Source: Hymenobacter gelipurpurascens (lineage in GTDB: Bacteria; Bacteroidota; Bacteroidia; Cytophagales; Hymenobacteraceae). Taken from it: DNA of 64,000 nucleotides. Each line of letters starts with the position of its first letter. Position 1 is the first letter of the stretch. The notes below the pieces were generated by a model. That model searched no databases, was not told where the DNA came from, and was given only the letters and a program-made list of their open reading frames with translations. Shown piece by piece: positions 36,754-45,429 of the stretch. The stretch is from positions 124,001-188,000 of the forward strand of contig NZ_FYEW01000004.1 in the NCBI RefSeq assembly GCF_900187375.1, written 5' to 3'. The translations under genes and the position numbers were made by a program.

Positions 36754-37722
36754 ATGGCTACTGAGAATCTGCTCCCCGTCGTTCAGTCTCCGGCCGCCGC
36801 CCAGGTGCCCGCCCACCTGGTGGAATCCACCCACCGCTACGTCGAGTCCGGCCTGCGCGGGGCGCCCAACACGGTGCGCGCCTACGCCGGCGACTGGAAG
36901 CGCTTCACTACTTGGTGTGCATTGCACCAGCTCGCCGCGCTGCCGGCTTCGGTAGAAGCACTGGTCGGATTCTTAACCGAGCTCGCGGACGCGGGCAAGA
37001 AGTACGCGACCATCGAGCGGCACGGCGCCGCCATTGCCAAGGCCCACGAGCTGGCGGGCGTGGAGTCGCCCACGGCCGACAAGAAACTCAAGGTGCTGTT
37101 GCGCGGCATTGCCCGCGAAATCAAGACCCGCCAAAAGCAGGCGCCCGCGTTTTCCCTCGATTCGTTCAAGCGCACCATCAAGAGCATCGATGTCACGGTG
37201 CCCGCGGGTTTGCGCAACCGGGCCTTGCTGCTGCTCGGCTTCACCGGCGCGTTCCGCCGCTCAGAGCTCGAAGCGCTCAACATCGAAGACCTGGCCTTTG
37301 ACGAGGACGGCCTGGTGGTAACGCTGCCCCACAGCAAAACCAACCAGCTGGGGCAAGCCGAGGAGAAAGCCATTTTCTATTCGCCGGATTCGGCGCTGTG
37401 TCCGATCCGGTCGCTGCAGGCTTGGCTGCGGATGCTGGGTCGCACGGAAGGTCCGGTGTTTGTATCGATGCGGCGTAACAACCAGGTGACGACCCGGCGC
37501 ATGACGACCAAGTACACCAACCTGATCGTGCAACAGTACCTGGGTCCACAGTACACGGCGCACTCGCTGCGGGCTTCCTTCGTCACGGTGTCCAAGCTCA
37601 ACGGTGCCGACGACTCCAAGGTGATGAACCAGACCAAGCACAAGACGAGTGCGATGATCCGGCGCTACACCCGACTCGACAATGTGCGCCAGCACAACTC
37701 GGCCAAGGAGCTCGGGCTCTAG
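36754..37722 (+). CDS. Tyrosine recombinase / integrase
   Basis: 322 residues. The N-terminal SAM-like core-binding domain (NTVRAYAGDWKRFTTWC) is followed by the catalytic domain: Arg in TGAFRRSELEAL, Lys in HSKTN, HSLRASF (His-x-x-Arg), HKTSAMIRRYTR with the second His and the Tyr nucleophile. All active-site residues are present. GC-rich, unlike its upstream neighbours. It catalyses site-specific integration or excision and is the last gene before chromosomal-type genes, so it most likely moved the plasmid or defence element into its present place. Confidence 0.9.
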   Translation: MATENLLPVVQSPAAAQVPAHLVESTHRYVESGLRGAPNTVRAYAGDWKRFTTWCALHQLAALPASVEALVGFLTELADAGKKYATIERHGAAIAKAHELAGVESPTADKKLKVLLRGIAREIKTRQKQAPAFSLDSFKRTIKSIDVTVPAGLRNRALLLLGFTGAFRRSELEALNIEDLAFDEDGLVVTLPHSKTNQLGQAEEKAIFYSPDSALCPIRSLQAWLRMLGRTEGPVFVSMRRNNQVTTRRMTTKYTNLIVQQYLGPQYTAHSLRASFVTVSKLNGADDSKVMNQTKHKTSAMIRRYTRLDNVRQHNSAKELGL

Positions 37723-37760
37723 CCGGGCAAATCCGACCGGCAAAAAGCGAGGTTGGAAAT

Positions 37761-37782
37761 CCGGCCAAAAAGCCGGTTTTTT
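37761..37782 (+). terminator. Terminator of the integrase gene
   Basis: CCGGC stem, CAAAAA loop, GCCGG stem, then six T, 38 bases after the integrase stop. Confidence 0.8.
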
Positions 37783-37785
37783 GAT

Positions 37786-37830
37786 GTAAACTTAGTACCG
37801 ACAATTGAGCATTATCGGTACTAAGTTTAC
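37786..37830. repeat. Perfect 16-bp inverted repeat, possible attachment site
   Basis: Arms GTAAACTTAGTACCGA (37786-37801) and TCGGTACTAAGTTTAC (37815-37830) with a 13-base spacer. A pair of 10-20 bp arms around a short centre next to an integrase gene is what a tyrosine-recombinase core site looks like. Part of it, TCGGTACTAAG, occurs again at 26696-26706. It could also be a terminator, but there is no T-run. Confidence 0.6.
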
Positions 37831-37936
37831 GTTTCCTGTCCCACGCCGTCCCGCCTAGACTGGGCACCATTTCCTGGTTTTCCTGAATCGACTGTCTTAC
37901 GGCTCCTCTTTCGGTAAGCCCCTGGCGCCGCCCCCT

Positions 37937-38890
37937 TCACTCATCTTCCAACGCCAGCTGCGCGAATCGCTGCTCGACCAGCGTGTGAAACTGTTCCCGC
38001 AGGGGCACCGGCAAAAAGCTTTGGTCAATGAACTTGTGCCAGGTGAGCCGCACCTTCGCGAAGCGTGCGAAGATCCCCGTCATGACTTTCTCCTCCACGC
38101 CGGCGCGCCCGGCGGCCTGCCGGAAATCCGCCTGCCGCAGGCGCTTCTTTTTGCCGTTGAGCGTCAGGGCTAGCTCCTCGGTGTCCGCCGGGTTGACTAG
38201 GGCCGTGGCCACCAGGTCGTAGGCCGGAGCCAGGCCGTAGCCCTGGCCAGGCGTCTGCAGCAGCGAGAAATTTTTCAGGTGCATATCGGCATTGCCCGTC
38301 AGAAAGCTGAAGAGTACTAGCTCGTAGTAGTTGACCACGTCCAGCCCGGGATTGGCCGAATACTTCAGCAAAGCCTTGGCTACCTGCTCGTGGGAGCCGT
38401 CGTACTTGTTTTCCGTCAGGCGCTCGGTCAGCTGACACATGTCCTCCATGGCCAGCTTCCGCCCTTTCACCCGGTCGATGCGCCGGGTTACGTAGGCCAG
38501 GGCTCCATCCTGCAGACGTAGTAGGCCGTGGGGCACAGTGGGCAGCCGGGCCAGCGCCGCCAGGTGCATCGTCAAATCCTCCACTTCCGGCAGGTACGGG
38601 TAGTGAGGCGTCGGGGGCTTTAGAATGTAGTCGCCGCTCAGCGCGCCGACGATGGTCAGGCGCGAGGGCTGCCCGGCGGGTCCCGCCGGAGCCAGGGCCA
38701 GCGATAGCTTGGGCTGCACGCCCGTCACGGTGATGTGCTGGCGCACCACGGCCTCCGCCAGGGCCCGCATCTCCCCTTCGGTATAAGGAAAGGCTGGCGG
38801 CATGGGCTTGCCGTACAGCCGGCGACTGCATGCCGGGTGATAGTCTGCCCCCGCGGGTAGGGGCTGGTAGCAAAACAGGCAGCGGTTCAT
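37937..38890 (-). CDS. hipT: HipT-type toxin kinase
   Basis: 317 residues from ATG 38890; longer frames upstream run into hipS. A HipA-like Ser/Thr kinase without the N-terminal subdomain: MNRCLFCYQPL start with a CxxC pair, the conserved GVQPKLSLAL loop, YILKPPT (ATP-binding Lys), then the catalytic loop NADMHLKNF and the metal-binding YDL in LAPAYDLVA. HipA kinases phosphorylate aminoacyl-tRNA synthetases (GltX in E. coli K-12, TrpS for HipT) and stop translation. The separate gene for the N-terminal piece upstream, overlapping by 4 bases, makes this a tripartite HipBST locus. Confidence 0.88.
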   Translation of the reverse strand: MNRCLFCYQPLPAGADYHPACSRRLYGKPMPPAFPYTEGEMRALAEAVVRQHITVTGVQPKLSLALAPAGPAGQPSRLTIVGALSGDYILKPPTPHYPYLPEVEDLTMHLAALARLPTVPHGLLRLQDGALAYVTRRIDRVKGRKLAMEDMCQLTERLTENKYDGSHEQVAKALLKYSANPGLDVVNYYELVLFSFLTGNADMHLKNFSLLQTPGQGYGLAPAYDLVATALVNPADTEELALTLNGKKKRLRQADFRQAAGRAGVEEKVMTGIFARFAKVRLTWHKFIDQSFLPVPLREQFHTLVEQRFAQLALEDE

Positions 38891-39213
38891 GCGTCGGTTT
38901 CCAGAGGGTGAATGCTGACTGCGCCGATGCAGTCCCGGCAGCAGGCCAGAAGCAAGCCCATCCGGTCGCGGGCGTGGAGCTTCCAGTTTTTCTCCGCGAC
39001 TTCCAGCAGCCACCCTTCAGGAATAAGCCCGTCAAAAAAGGGAAACAGCACGCGCTCCACGTAGGGGGCAGCCCTCAGCGGAAGCGTCAGGCTAACCGGT
39101 TCGGCGGCCGTCGCGGCTAGGTAGGCCGGGGCGTAGACAAAGGTGTATCCCTGCTCGTCCTGAGTCAGGTGCCCGGCCAGCAGCCCATGCTGGTGTACTT
39201 CGGCTTTTCTCAT
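38887..39213 (-). CDS. hipS: HipS-type antitoxin (HipA N-terminal subdomain)
   Basis: 108 residues matching the HipA N-terminal subdomain 1: GLLAGHLTQDEQGYTFVY, then VSLTLPL and FFDGLIPEGWLL. In HipBST systems this small stand-alone protein, not HipB, neutralises the HipT kinase. It overlaps hipB and hipT by 4 bases at each end, so the three are translated as a coupled unit. The C-terminal stretch CCRDCIGAVSIHPLE is as in family members. Confidence 0.85.
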   Translation of the reverse strand: MRKAEVHQHGLLAGHLTQDEQGYTFVYAPAYLAATAAEPVSLTLPLRAAPYVERVLFPFFDGLIPEGWLLEVAEKNWKLHARDRMGLLLACCRDCIGAVSIHPLETDA

Positions 39214-39446
39214 GGCTGCGTCTCCAGTAACCGGGTGCGGTCCAGCGGAGCGGGCGCAAGCTCGTGACCAAACAGGCGCAGCACCAGATTAACCTTATCC
39301 AGGCGCAGAGTAGCTTTGCCCTGCTCCAGCTCCCGCACGAAACGCAGGCCCACTCCCGCTTTGGCAGCTAGGTCGGGTTGAGACAGCTGCAGCAGCTTGC
39401 GCCGGTGCTTAACGAAAGCAGCTAAGGAAGACGGCATACGCTCCAT
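39210..39446 (-). CDS. hipB: HipB-type HTH repressor
   Basis: 78 residues. A Cro/C1-type helix-turn-helix (LSQPDLAAKAGVGLRFVREL) followed by QGKATLRLDKVNLVLRLFG, which is the usual HipB C-terminal part. It represses the operon by binding the palindromes just upstream and may add to toxin control. GGAG lies 6-9 bases before the ATG. Confidence 0.88.
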   Translation of the reverse strand: MERMPSSLAAFVKHRRKLLQLSQPDLAAKAGVGLRFVRELEQGKATLRLDKVNLVLRLFGHELAPAPLDRTRLLETQP

Positions 39447-39481
39447 CCGGTTAGGGTGCAGAACCCAGAGTTATCTATTTA

Positions 39482-39538
39482 ATACCCGTTCGGGTATAAA
39501 TATACAAGATAATCCTGAACTTATACCTGATCGGGTAT
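39482..39538. promoter_or_regulatory. Two HipB operators
   Basis: ATACCCG-TT-CGGGTAT (39482-39497, perfect) and ATACCTG-AT-CGGGTAT (39523-39538, one mismatch), centres 41 bases apart, about four helical turns. They sit 36 bases upstream of hipB. Spacing and symmetry fit cooperative binding of two HipB dimers. Confidence 0.8.
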
Positions 39539-39796
39539 ACATATACTAAATCAAGCGGGCGGGAGCAGGGCATAAGCAGTTTCCGGTACTGAAAGAGGCT
39601 ACGGCTGGCAGCCGTCTCGTCCTCCGAAACAAACCTCGGTTCCGGCAGTTCCGGGCAGGTAGCTTGTGCCAGCGGGGAAGTCTAGCCTCTGAGCCCACCA
39701 GTTACGTATCCCGCAAGCGCGGTTACGGTTCAGGCGCTGATGCTGTAACGCAGTAAGCCCGCCCAACATTATTCATTTGCTACTCCCTCCTTTCGT

Positions 39797-40315
39797 ATGC
39801 CGTCAACCTACCAGGTCATTATCGTTATGGGTGTTTCGGGGTCGGGTAAATCTACCGTGGGCGCGCTGCTGGCCCAGGAGCTTCGGTTGCCCTTCCATGA
39901 TGCTGACGACTTCCACTCGCCCGCTAACATTGCCAAAATGAGCCGCAACATCCCTCTCACCGACGACGACCGCCGGGGGTGGTTGACCGCGTTGGCCGCC
40001 GGCATCCGGGAGTGGACCCAACAGGGAGGCGCCGTGCTGGCCTGCTCGGCCTTGAAGGAAAGCTACCGGCAACAACTGATGGCGGCGGGTCCCATAAGCT
40101 GGGTGTTTCTGGATGGCTCCGAGGAGCTCGTGCGCCAGCGACTTACCAATCGGGAGGGCCACTACATGGGCTCCGCCCTGCTGGGTTCTCAATTTGCTAC
40201 CCTGGAGCGCCCCGCCTATGGCCTACGGTTGCCCATTGACGACACTCCGCCCAACCTGGTGCGGCGGGCGCTGGCTTACCTGCGGAAGGGTGACCAATCT
40301 GTTTCCAAGGTGTAG
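39797..40315 (+). CDS. gntK: Gluconokinase
   Basis: 172 residues, the usual length. Walker A is MGVSGSGKSTVG, then FHDADDFHSPANIAKM for gluconate binding and LACSALKESYRQQL, all hallmarks of GntK. It phosphorylates D-gluconate with ATP to 6-phosphogluconate, feeding the pentose phosphate or Entner-Doudoroff routes. The gluconate permease gene follows after 18 bases, so uptake and phosphorylation are co-expressed. Confidence 0.95.
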   Translation: MPSTYQVIIVMGVSGSGKSTVGALLAQELRLPFHDADDFHSPANIAKMSRNIPLTDDDRRGWLTALAAGIREWTQQGGAVLACSALKESYRQQLMAAGPISWVFLDGSEELVRQRLTNREGHYMGSALLGSQFATLERPAYGLRLPIDDTPPNLVRRALAYLRKGDQSVSKV

Positions 40316-40333
40316 TTGTTAGCCCCGCATTCG

Positions 40334-41659
40334 ATGACGATACTCATACTGCTGGCGGCCATTCTGGTGCTGATTGGGCTGATTAGCTGGGCGAAAGTGC
40401 ATGCTTTTCTGGCGTTTCTGCTGGTAACCATGGGGGTTGGGTTTGCCTTTGGGATGGGCCCGGGCCCGTTGCTGGCAGCCATGTATAAGGGACTGGGTGA
40501 TACGCTGGGCTCAGTACTGCTCGTCATTGTGCTCGGGGCCATGCTCGGAAAGCTGGTGGCCGAGAGCGGGGCGGCCCAGCAGATTGCCGTCGCCCTGATT
40601 CAGGCCTTCGGCACCCGCCATATTCAGTGGACGATGATGGCCGCGGGCTTTATCATCGGCATTCCCTTGTTCTACAACGTCGGGTTTGTGCTGATGATAC
40701 CCCTCATCTTTTCGGTGGTCTACAAATACCAGCTGCCCGCCGTGTACGTAGGCCTGCCCATGCTGGCGGCCCTGTCGGTTATGCACGGGTTCCTGCCCCC
40801 GCATCCCGCGCCTACTGCCCTGGTGGCCCAGTTTCACGCCAACCTGGGGCTCACCTTCGCGTACGGGCTGCTCATTGCGGTGCCGGCCATTGTGCTGGCG
40901 GGCCCGGTGTATGGCCGCACCCTGCGTCATATCGTGGCGGTGCCTCTGGCCGGATTTCGGGTCGAGCCCTTGCCCGAAAGTGCCCTGCCCGGCCGCCTGA
41001 ACAGCTTCCTCTCGTCGTTGTTGCCGGTGCTGCTACTGGTACTCGTGCTAGGCCTGCAGGCGCTGCTGCCAGCTACCTCCTGGCTGGCACCCACGTTAAC
41101 CTTCCTGGCGGAGCCGGCCGTGGCGATGCTGGCTTCCGTGCTGGTGGCCAGCGTGAGTCTGGGCCTGGCCCAGGGCAAGACGTATGCATCAGTGATGGAG
41201 GCTTGTGCGGCCTCGGTCAAGGACGTCGCCCTGATTCTACTCATCATTGCCGGGGCCGGAGCCCTCAAGCAGGTCCTGGTGGAAAGCGGCGTCAGCTCGG
41301 AGATTGCCGCCGGACTGCAGGGCACGGGGCTGCCGCCCTTGATGCTGGGCTGGCTGATTGCCGCCATCATTCGGGTATGCCTGGGCTCGGCCACCATTGC
41401 GGGTCTCACGGCCGCGGGCGTCATGCTGCCCACCATCGCCCATTCGCACGCTAACCCTAACCTGATGGTGCTGGCCATCGGCGCCGGCAGCTTACTGCTC
41501 TCCCACTTCAACGATGCGGGTTTCTGGCTGTTCAAGGAATACTTTAACCTCTCGGCCCGCGACACGCTCCGGTCCTGGACTATGATGGAAACCATAGTAT
41601 CCGTGGTAGGGCTGGTGGGCGTGCTCATTCTGGACTGGGCTTTGAAGGCCCTAGGCTAA
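40334..41659 (+). CDS. gntT: GntP-family gluconate:H+ symporter
   Basis: 441 residues from ATG 40334; a TTG start at 40316 is less likely. Twelve or more hydrophobic helices, with GntP signatures such as GHFLPPHP-like HGFLPPHPAPTAL and GAGSLLLSHFNDAGFWLFKE. It imports gluconate across the inner membrane and is paired with gntK. No regulator is adjacent. The exact substrate could be another sugar acid. Confidence 0.92.
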   Translation: MTILILLAAILVLIGLISWAKVHAFLAFLLVTMGVGFAFGMGPGPLLAAMYKGLGDTLGSVLLVIVLGAMLGKLVAESGAAQQIAVALIQAFGTRHIQWTMMAAGFIIGIPLFYNVGFVLMIPLIFSVVYKYQLPAVYVGLPMLAALSVMHGFLPPHPAPTALVAQFHANLGLTFAYGLLIAVPAIVLAGPVYGRTLRHIVAVPLAGFRVEPLPESALPGRLNSFLSSLLPVLLLVLVLGLQALLPATSWLAPTLTFLAEPAVAMLASVLVASVSLGLAQGKTYASVMEACAASVKDVALILLIIAGAGALKQVLVESGVSSEIAAGLQGTGLPPLMLGWLIAAIIRVCLGSATIAGLTAAGVMLPTIAHSHANPNLMVLAIGAGSLLLSHFNDAGFWLFKEYFNLSARDTLRSWTMMETIVSVVGLVGVLILDWALKALG

Positions 41660-41836
41660 CTGCCGGGTATATCCAGATCAGAAACTAAGTAAGAGACCAT
41701 TGCTTCTCTTATGCAAGGCAGCCCACCGAAAGGTGCCGACGCAAGCCTAGTGGGCGGTAACATTAAATACGACCAGCATTTCCCCAGGCCAGAATTTGCC
41801 CTCACCTTTGAGGTCCTTTTTTACCGGCCGCCCGTG

Positions 41837-43912
41837 ATGAATGCAACCCAGCAAGAAGAAAAAGAATACCTGGAAGAAATCAAGGAGAAACTAACGCTGG
41901 CCATTCGGCGGGTGGATGACGCCGTTAAGCAGTTTTCCCAGGAGCTCCGGCAGAAAAAGCAGTACATCCACGAGCACCAGTCGGGCATGGACGATGCCGA
42001 TATGGTGGCCGCCGGCCAATCCATTAACCGCATGGCCTTTACGGGCGATGCTGCGGTGTCCAGAAAACGCAAGCTGCTCAAGCTAGGCCAGTCCCCGTAC
42101 TTTGGCCGCATCGATTTTGTTGCCCGGGGCCAGGTAAGCACGCCGATCTACATTGGGGTGCACTCCTTCTTTGACGAAAGGCAGCGCCTGAACCTGATCT
42201 ACGATTGGCGGGCCCCTATCTCCTCCATGTTCTATGACTTCGAGTTGGGGGAGGCTTTCTACAAAACCCCATCCGGCACGATTCAGGGCGACATTGAGCT
42301 GAAGCGGCAGTACAAGATCCGCGACGGCCACCTGGAGTTCATGCTCGAAAATGACGTGAACATTCACGACGACGTGCTGCAGCAGGAGCTGGCCAAGTCC
42401 TCCGACGATAAGATGAAGAACATCGTCGCGACCATCCAGCGGGACCAGAACGCGGTAATCCGCAACGAGACGGCCCCGGTGATGGTCATTCAGGGGGTGG
42501 CGGGCTCGGGCAAGACCTCCATTGCCCTGCACCGCATCGCGTTCCTGCTCTACCGCTTCCGCGAAACCATCACGGCCAAAGACATTCTCATCATTTCCCC
42601 CAACAAGGTCTTCGCCGACTACATCTCCAATGTGCTGCCCGAGCTGGGGGAAGAGCATATTCCCGAGATGGGCATGGAGGAGCTGGCGGTCGATTTGCTG
42701 GAAAACCGTTACCAGTTCCAAACCTTCTTTGAGCAGGTATCCGCCCTGCTGGACTACCACGACGCCGGTTTCATCGAGCGTATCCGGTTTAAGTCGTCCT
42801 TTGACTTCCTGAGCAAGCTGAATCAGTACCTGATTTATATTGAGAATAACTACTTCACTTTCAACGATCTGCGCGTAGGTCCGACCGTGGTGCCCAGCGC
42901 TTTCCTGCAGCAAAAGTTCAAGGCCTACCACCGGGTTCCCCTTCTGAAACGCTTTGCGCTGGTGGTGCAGGATGTACAGGCCTACGTGCGGGACGCGGCC
43001 CGCCGTAAGCTGACCGGCCAGGAGAAAGGCCGAATTGGAGAAGCTATTCCCCGCCTGTTTAAATACCACCAGGTGCTGGACCTCTACCGGGATTTTTACC
43101 GCTGGATCGGTAAGCCCGAGCTGCTGAAGATCGACCAGCGCCAGCGCCTGGAGTACGCGGATGTATTTCCTCTGATCTACTTGCGCATCCGGCTGGAGGG
43201 CATCAGCGCCTACGAACACGTCAAGCACTTGCTGGTGGACGAGATGCAGGATTATACGCCGGTGCAGTATGCCGTGCTGTCGCGCTTATTCCTGTGCCGC
43301 AAGACCATTCTGGGCGATGTCAGCCAGACGGTTAACCCGTACAGCTCTTCCTCCGCTGAAACGATTGAGCGCGTATTTCCGCAGGCCGATGTGGTGAAGC
43401 TTTTCCGCAGCTACCGGTCTACGGTAGAGATTACGGCCTTTGCCCAGCGTATTACGCCCAATCCCCAGATCATTCCGCTGGAACGGCACGGGCAGGAGCC
43501 GGCCCTGGTGCGCTGCTCCAATCGCAGCGAAGAGCTACAGGCCATTCAGCAGCTTATCAAGACCTTCCAAAGCTCCGGCAAACATTCTTTGGGCATCATC
43601 TGCAAAACCCTGCGGCAAGCAGAAGAGGCGTATGAGGTAATTCAGGCCGCTGGCGTGCAGCTGCTCACGGAGGAGTCCACGACCTTCAAGGAAGGAGTTA
43701 TCATCACCACTGCCCATTTGGCGAAAGGGCTGGAGTTTGATGAGGTCATTGTGCCCTTTGCATCGGCCCGCACCTACAAAACGGAAGTAGATAAAAGCAT
43801 GCTCTACGTGGCCTGCACCCGGGCCATGCACCAGCTTACCCTGACGTACTCCGGGGAAATCACCGGCTTTTTGCTCTCCCCGCCCCCGTCGGGAGCGCCC
43901 GAGCCGCAGTAG
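41837..43912 (+). CDS. helD: HelD-like superfamily 1 helicase
   Basis: 691 residues from ATG 41837 (MNATQQEEKEYLEEI); the frame is open to ATG 41711, but the extra 42 residues look non-coding. The N-terminal helical coiled coil (1-60) precedes a UvrD-like helicase: VIQGVAGSGKTSIAL (Walker A), LLVDEMQDYTPVQY (Walker B), FRSYRSTVEIT and TTAHLAKGLEFDEV, with CTRAMHQL near the end. The N-terminal arm plus long insert is the architecture of HelD, which removes stalled RNA polymerase from DNA in Gram-positives and is found in some Bacteroidota. Unlike the helicase at the window's left end it has no membrane domain. Confidence 0.8.
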   Translation: MNATQQEEKEYLEEIKEKLTLAIRRVDDAVKQFSQELRQKKQYIHEHQSGMDDADMVAAGQSINRMAFTGDAAVSRKRKLLKLGQSPYFGRIDFVARGQVSTPIYIGVHSFFDERQRLNLIYDWRAPISSMFYDFELGEAFYKTPSGTIQGDIELKRQYKIRDGHLEFMLENDVNIHDDVLQQELAKSSDDKMKNIVATIQRDQNAVIRNETAPVMVIQGVAGSGKTSIALHRIAFLLYRFRETITAKDILIISPNKVFADYISNVLPELGEEHIPEMGMEELAVDLLENRYQFQTFFEQVSALLDYHDAGFIERIRFKSSFDFLSKLNQYLIYIENNYFTFNDLRVGPTVVPSAFLQQKFKAYHRVPLLKRFALVVQDVQAYVRDAARRKLTGQEKGRIGEAIPRLFKYHQVLDLYRDFYRWIGKPELLKIDQRQRLEYADVFPLIYLRIRLEGISAYEHVKHLLVDEMQDYTPVQYAVLSRLFLCRKTILGDVSQTVNPYSSSSAETIERVFPQADVVKLFRSYRSTVEITAFAQRITPNPQIIPLERHGQEPALVRCSNRSEELQAIQQLIKTFQSSGKHSLGIICKTLRQAEEAYEVIQAAGVQLLTEESTTFKEGVIITTAHLAKGLEFDEVIVPFASARTYKTEVDKSMLYVACTRAMHQLTLTYSGEITGFLLSPPPSGAPEPQ

Positions 43913-44139
43913 CTGCTCTTGCAGAAGCTGTCCAACCGGCTTGGCCCCCGTTTATAAGCCGGCCGATTGGCTAGGCCACTCGGTCCTGATACCTATCGGC
44001 TGAACCGCTTAGCAGGTAAACCGGTTGTGCTTGTGGTTATGTAGGCTTCATACTGAATCAGCCCCCGCTAACCCTAAAGTTATCATCTATCTTGGTACCC
44101 TGCGGATGGCGACCAGCTGCCTTTCGTTTCGCATAGCTC

Positions 44140-45189
44140 ATGACAAAGTCCCTTAAATCTACCGGACATCAACTGGCCGATTCGTCTTTTCAGCTGACGG
44201 TGTTGCGCCGGGAGGTGGCCGATACCCTGCACCTGCCGCTGTTCCATGAGAAGCTGGGGGGCGCGGGCCTGTTTCCGCTGACACCGGTGGCGGCGGCCGT
44301 ACTGCAGATCAACGTGGGCAAGATGTGCAATCAGGTGTGCCGGCACTGCCACGTCGATGCTGGCCCCGACCGCAAGGAAATCATGACGCGGGAAACGATG
44401 CAGTTCTGCCTGGATGCGCTGGCGCAGACCGATATTGCGACGGTGGATTTAACGGGCGGCGCGCCGGAAATGAACCCCGACTTCCGGTGGTTTGTGGAGC
44501 AGATCAGCCTGCTGGGCCGCAAAGTGCTGGTGCGCTGCAACCTGACCATCATCGTGGCCAACAAGAAGTATCACGACCTGCCCGACTTCTTCAAGGCGCA
44601 CAACGTGGAAGTCGTCAGCTCCCTGCCCTTCTACACGGCCGATAAAACCGACCGGCAGCGCGGCGACGGGGTATTCGAGGACTCCGTGCGGGCCCTAAAA
44701 ATGCTGAATGCCGTGGGGTACGGGCAAGAAGGCAGCGGCCTGGTGCTTAACTTGGTGTATAACCCCGCCGGCGCATTTATGCCCGCTGGCCAAAAAGGCC
44801 TGCAGGACCAGTTCAAGCGCATGCTGCTCAAGGACCACGGCATCGTGTTCAATGAGCTGTTTGCCATCACTAATATTCCCGTGAGCCGCTACCTCGACTA
44901 CTTGATTGAGTCCGGCAACTACGCGGGCTACATGGAAAAGCTGGTCAATGCCTTCAACCCCGTAGCCGCGGCTGGCGTGATGTGCCGCAACACTATTTCC
45001 GTGGGTTGGGACGGTGGCCTCTACGACTGCGACTTTAACCAGATGCTGGATTTGTACGTGGCCAGCCCCGTGCAGCACATCCGGGACTTTGATGCGGCAG
45101 CTTTGGCGCAGCGCTCCATTGTCGTGAACCAGCACTGCTACGGCTGCACCGCCGGCGCCGGCTCCAGCTGCGGCGGCACAGTGGCCTAG
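44140..45189 (+). CDS. arsS: Radical SAM protein ArsS-like
   Basis: 349 residues. The radical-SAM [4Fe-4S] motif CNQVCRHC has Cys63, Cys67 and Cys70, followed by VDLTGGAPEMNP (SAM-binding GGxP-type motif). The Cys-rich tail CYGCTAGAGSSCGG matches the ArsS family (arsenosugar biosynthesis radical SAM protein), proposed to transfer the 5'-deoxyadenosyl group to methylated arsenic. No arsM or other arsenic gene is adjacent, so it is an orphan here and its substrate in this organism is uncertain. Confidence 0.88.
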   Translation: MTKSLKSTGHQLADSSFQLTVLRREVADTLHLPLFHEKLGGAGLFPLTPVAAAVLQINVGKMCNQVCRHCHVDAGPDRKEIMTRETMQFCLDALAQTDIATVDLTGGAPEMNPDFRWFVEQISLLGRKVLVRCNLTIIVANKKYHDLPDFFKAHNVEVVSSLPFYTADKTDRQRGDGVFEDSVRALKMLNAVGYGQEGSGLVLNLVYNPAGAFMPAGQKGLQDQFKRMLLKDHGIVFNELFAITNIPVSRYLDYLIESGNYAGYMEKLVNAFNPVAAAGVMCRNTISVGWDGGLYDCDFNQMLDLYVASPVQHIRDFDAAALAQRSIVVNQHCYGCTAGAGSSCGGTVA

Positions 45190-45256
45190 AAGTGCCATTC
45201 ATAGTTTTCCGCCTCCTCTTGCTACATATCTACTTAAGAGGTTGCTAAAGCTCAGC

Positions 45257-45325
45257 GCTAGGCCACTCTTGATGCAACAAGTTTGCTCACGCAGCAAGCC
45301 CAGGCTATCAGGAGTGGCCTAGCGT
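45257..45325. repeat. 18-bp inverted repeat built on the CTAGGCCACTC motif
   Basis: Arms 45257-45274 and 45308-45325 match as reverse complements at 17 of 18 positions, 33-base loop. After arsS and before the peptidase gene; possible terminator or dispersed repeat pair. Confidence 0.8.
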
Positions 45326-45429
45326 GCTTTTCGGCTCATTCTCTGATTGCCCCTAGGCCTGTGTAGTAGCTTTTTACAAGACGCCTCCTACCTTACTGGC
45401 ATCTGAGCCCTTCGCGTCCGAAAACTTCT

